64,000 nt of DNA from Lumbricus terrestris (taxonomy: Eukaryota > Annelida > Clitellata > Crassiclitellata > Lumbricidae). The stretch spans positions 17,671,149 through 17,735,148 of the forward strand of contig OX457052.1 in NCBI GenBank assembly GCA_949752735.1, read 5' to 3'. The notes beneath the pieces are model-generated. The model was not told where the DNA came from. It searched no databases and saw only the letters and a list, made by a program, of their open reading frames with translations. The translations under genes were made by a program, and so were the position numbers. Below, one piece after another: positions 63,421-64,000 of this stretch (position 1 is its first letter; the number at the start of each line of letters is the position of its first letter).

Positions 63421-64000
63421 TTACAACGGGAGAAGACCTCCGCCGAAAGTGCATACACAGGCTTTCCAGTGCACCGGAAGTAACAAAGGCATACATTGGT
63501 CTCCCAGCACTCAGTGCCAGTCCCTCTCAGAAGCAGCACCGACTATAAAAATTAATATTTTTTCATAATCTCATTTTAGACTTATAATTTTATCGTTCCA
63601 GAAATTAAGGTGCCTAGCTAGCAATACATTTATTGAAATTATAACATTTTTCCCAATTACTGAAATATTTCAATTATAATACATTGAAGGCAAAAATTTA
63701 ATGCGTATTATTTCGTATTATTTATATTAATTTATCAACAATTGGATATTTTATTATGCAAAATGTGAATTACATAGGAAATGAATTTCTTAAGTGGTAG
63801 CGCCAAAAGTGCTTTTGACATAATCACTTTGGCTTTCACCAGATGGCGCCAATAATAAGATATTATCATTCAGACCAAATGGAAACAGTGTTCAAGCATT
63901 GAATTGTTCACTTATTGGCCGAAAGATGGTGCTAAATCCGATATTTACTGAAAACCAAATAGAATTATATAATTTATGAAACCCAAAAAGACTTAGAAAT
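63421..64000. other. Window end, AT-rich
   Basis: No exon recognised; presumably the continuing gene D intron. Confidence 0.4.

Larger units (their letters stand above)
60898..64000 (+). other. Gene D: PAN/apple-like receptor, 3' end beyond window
   Basis: Exons visible: 60898-60976 (signal peptide), 62029-62268 (PAN1) and 62772 onward (PAN2, degenerate). The stalk, membrane and tail exons would lie beyond the window. The first PAN2 cysteine is replaced (DAFAPYCW instead of DEC..YCW) and the RHWDI end is lost in a minisatellite, so this copy may be dying or may splice differently. Confidence 0.6.

Overview
The window looks like animal nuclear DNA, probably a marine invertebrate. It has long introns with consensus GT/AG borders, tRNA-derived SINEs, LINE fragments, a swarm of short hAT-like transposons with 8-bp target duplications, long microsatellites, and a Maverick/Polinton. 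The species cannot be named from the sequence. The palindromic word TAGGCCTA recurs throughout the host DNA, but I did not see it in the Polinton. All exon calls are my own splice reading, with no transcript evidence.

Host locus. Four tandem paralogues (A-D, all on +) make up the resident gene family. The inferred layout is signal-peptide exon, two PAN/apple-like cysteine-rich exons (subtypes PAN1 and PAN2), a short Ser/Thr-rich stalk exon, one transmembrane exon, and one or two short cytoplasmic exons carrying YxxL/I/V tyrosine motifs. Every ectodomain junction is phase 1 and the exon lengths add up to open frames: B predicts 343 aa and C predicts 309 aa. A (679-4922) lacks its 5' part. B (6647-15673) is complete. 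C (20294-51573) is complete but stretched by insertions. D (60898 to the window end) is cut off. The tails resemble ITAM or YxxPhi signals, so this may be an uncharacterised receptor family.

Insertions in gene C. A hAT-like element (29014-48857, TSD GATACATG) lies between the PAN and stalk exons. Nested in it is a structurally complete Polinton (29465-45231, TSD CTAGTA) with inverted repeats of roughly 380-490 bp. It encodes protein-primed DNA polymerase B, HNH nucleases, an adenain-like protease, two fibre-like proteins with C1q/TNF-like heads, a double jelly-roll major capsid protein, a minor capsid protein, core and membrane proteins, an A32-like packaging ATPase, a phospholipase A2-like protein and a DDE integrase with a chromodomain. 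The gene set is that of a virus: replication, integration, capsid assembly, maturation and packaging. Nearly all its ORFs begin within a TATAAAATG/AAAATG context.

Repeats. Notable arrays are a 15-unit ~64-bp satellite in intron 1 of gene B (8403-9370), an inverted pair of 15-bp minisatellites (10107-10667), a GC-rich ~120-bp repeat (45294-46250), and three nearly identical ~2.18-kb tandem units just upstream of gene D (54283-60822), each holding a hAT-like element and a promoter-like segment.
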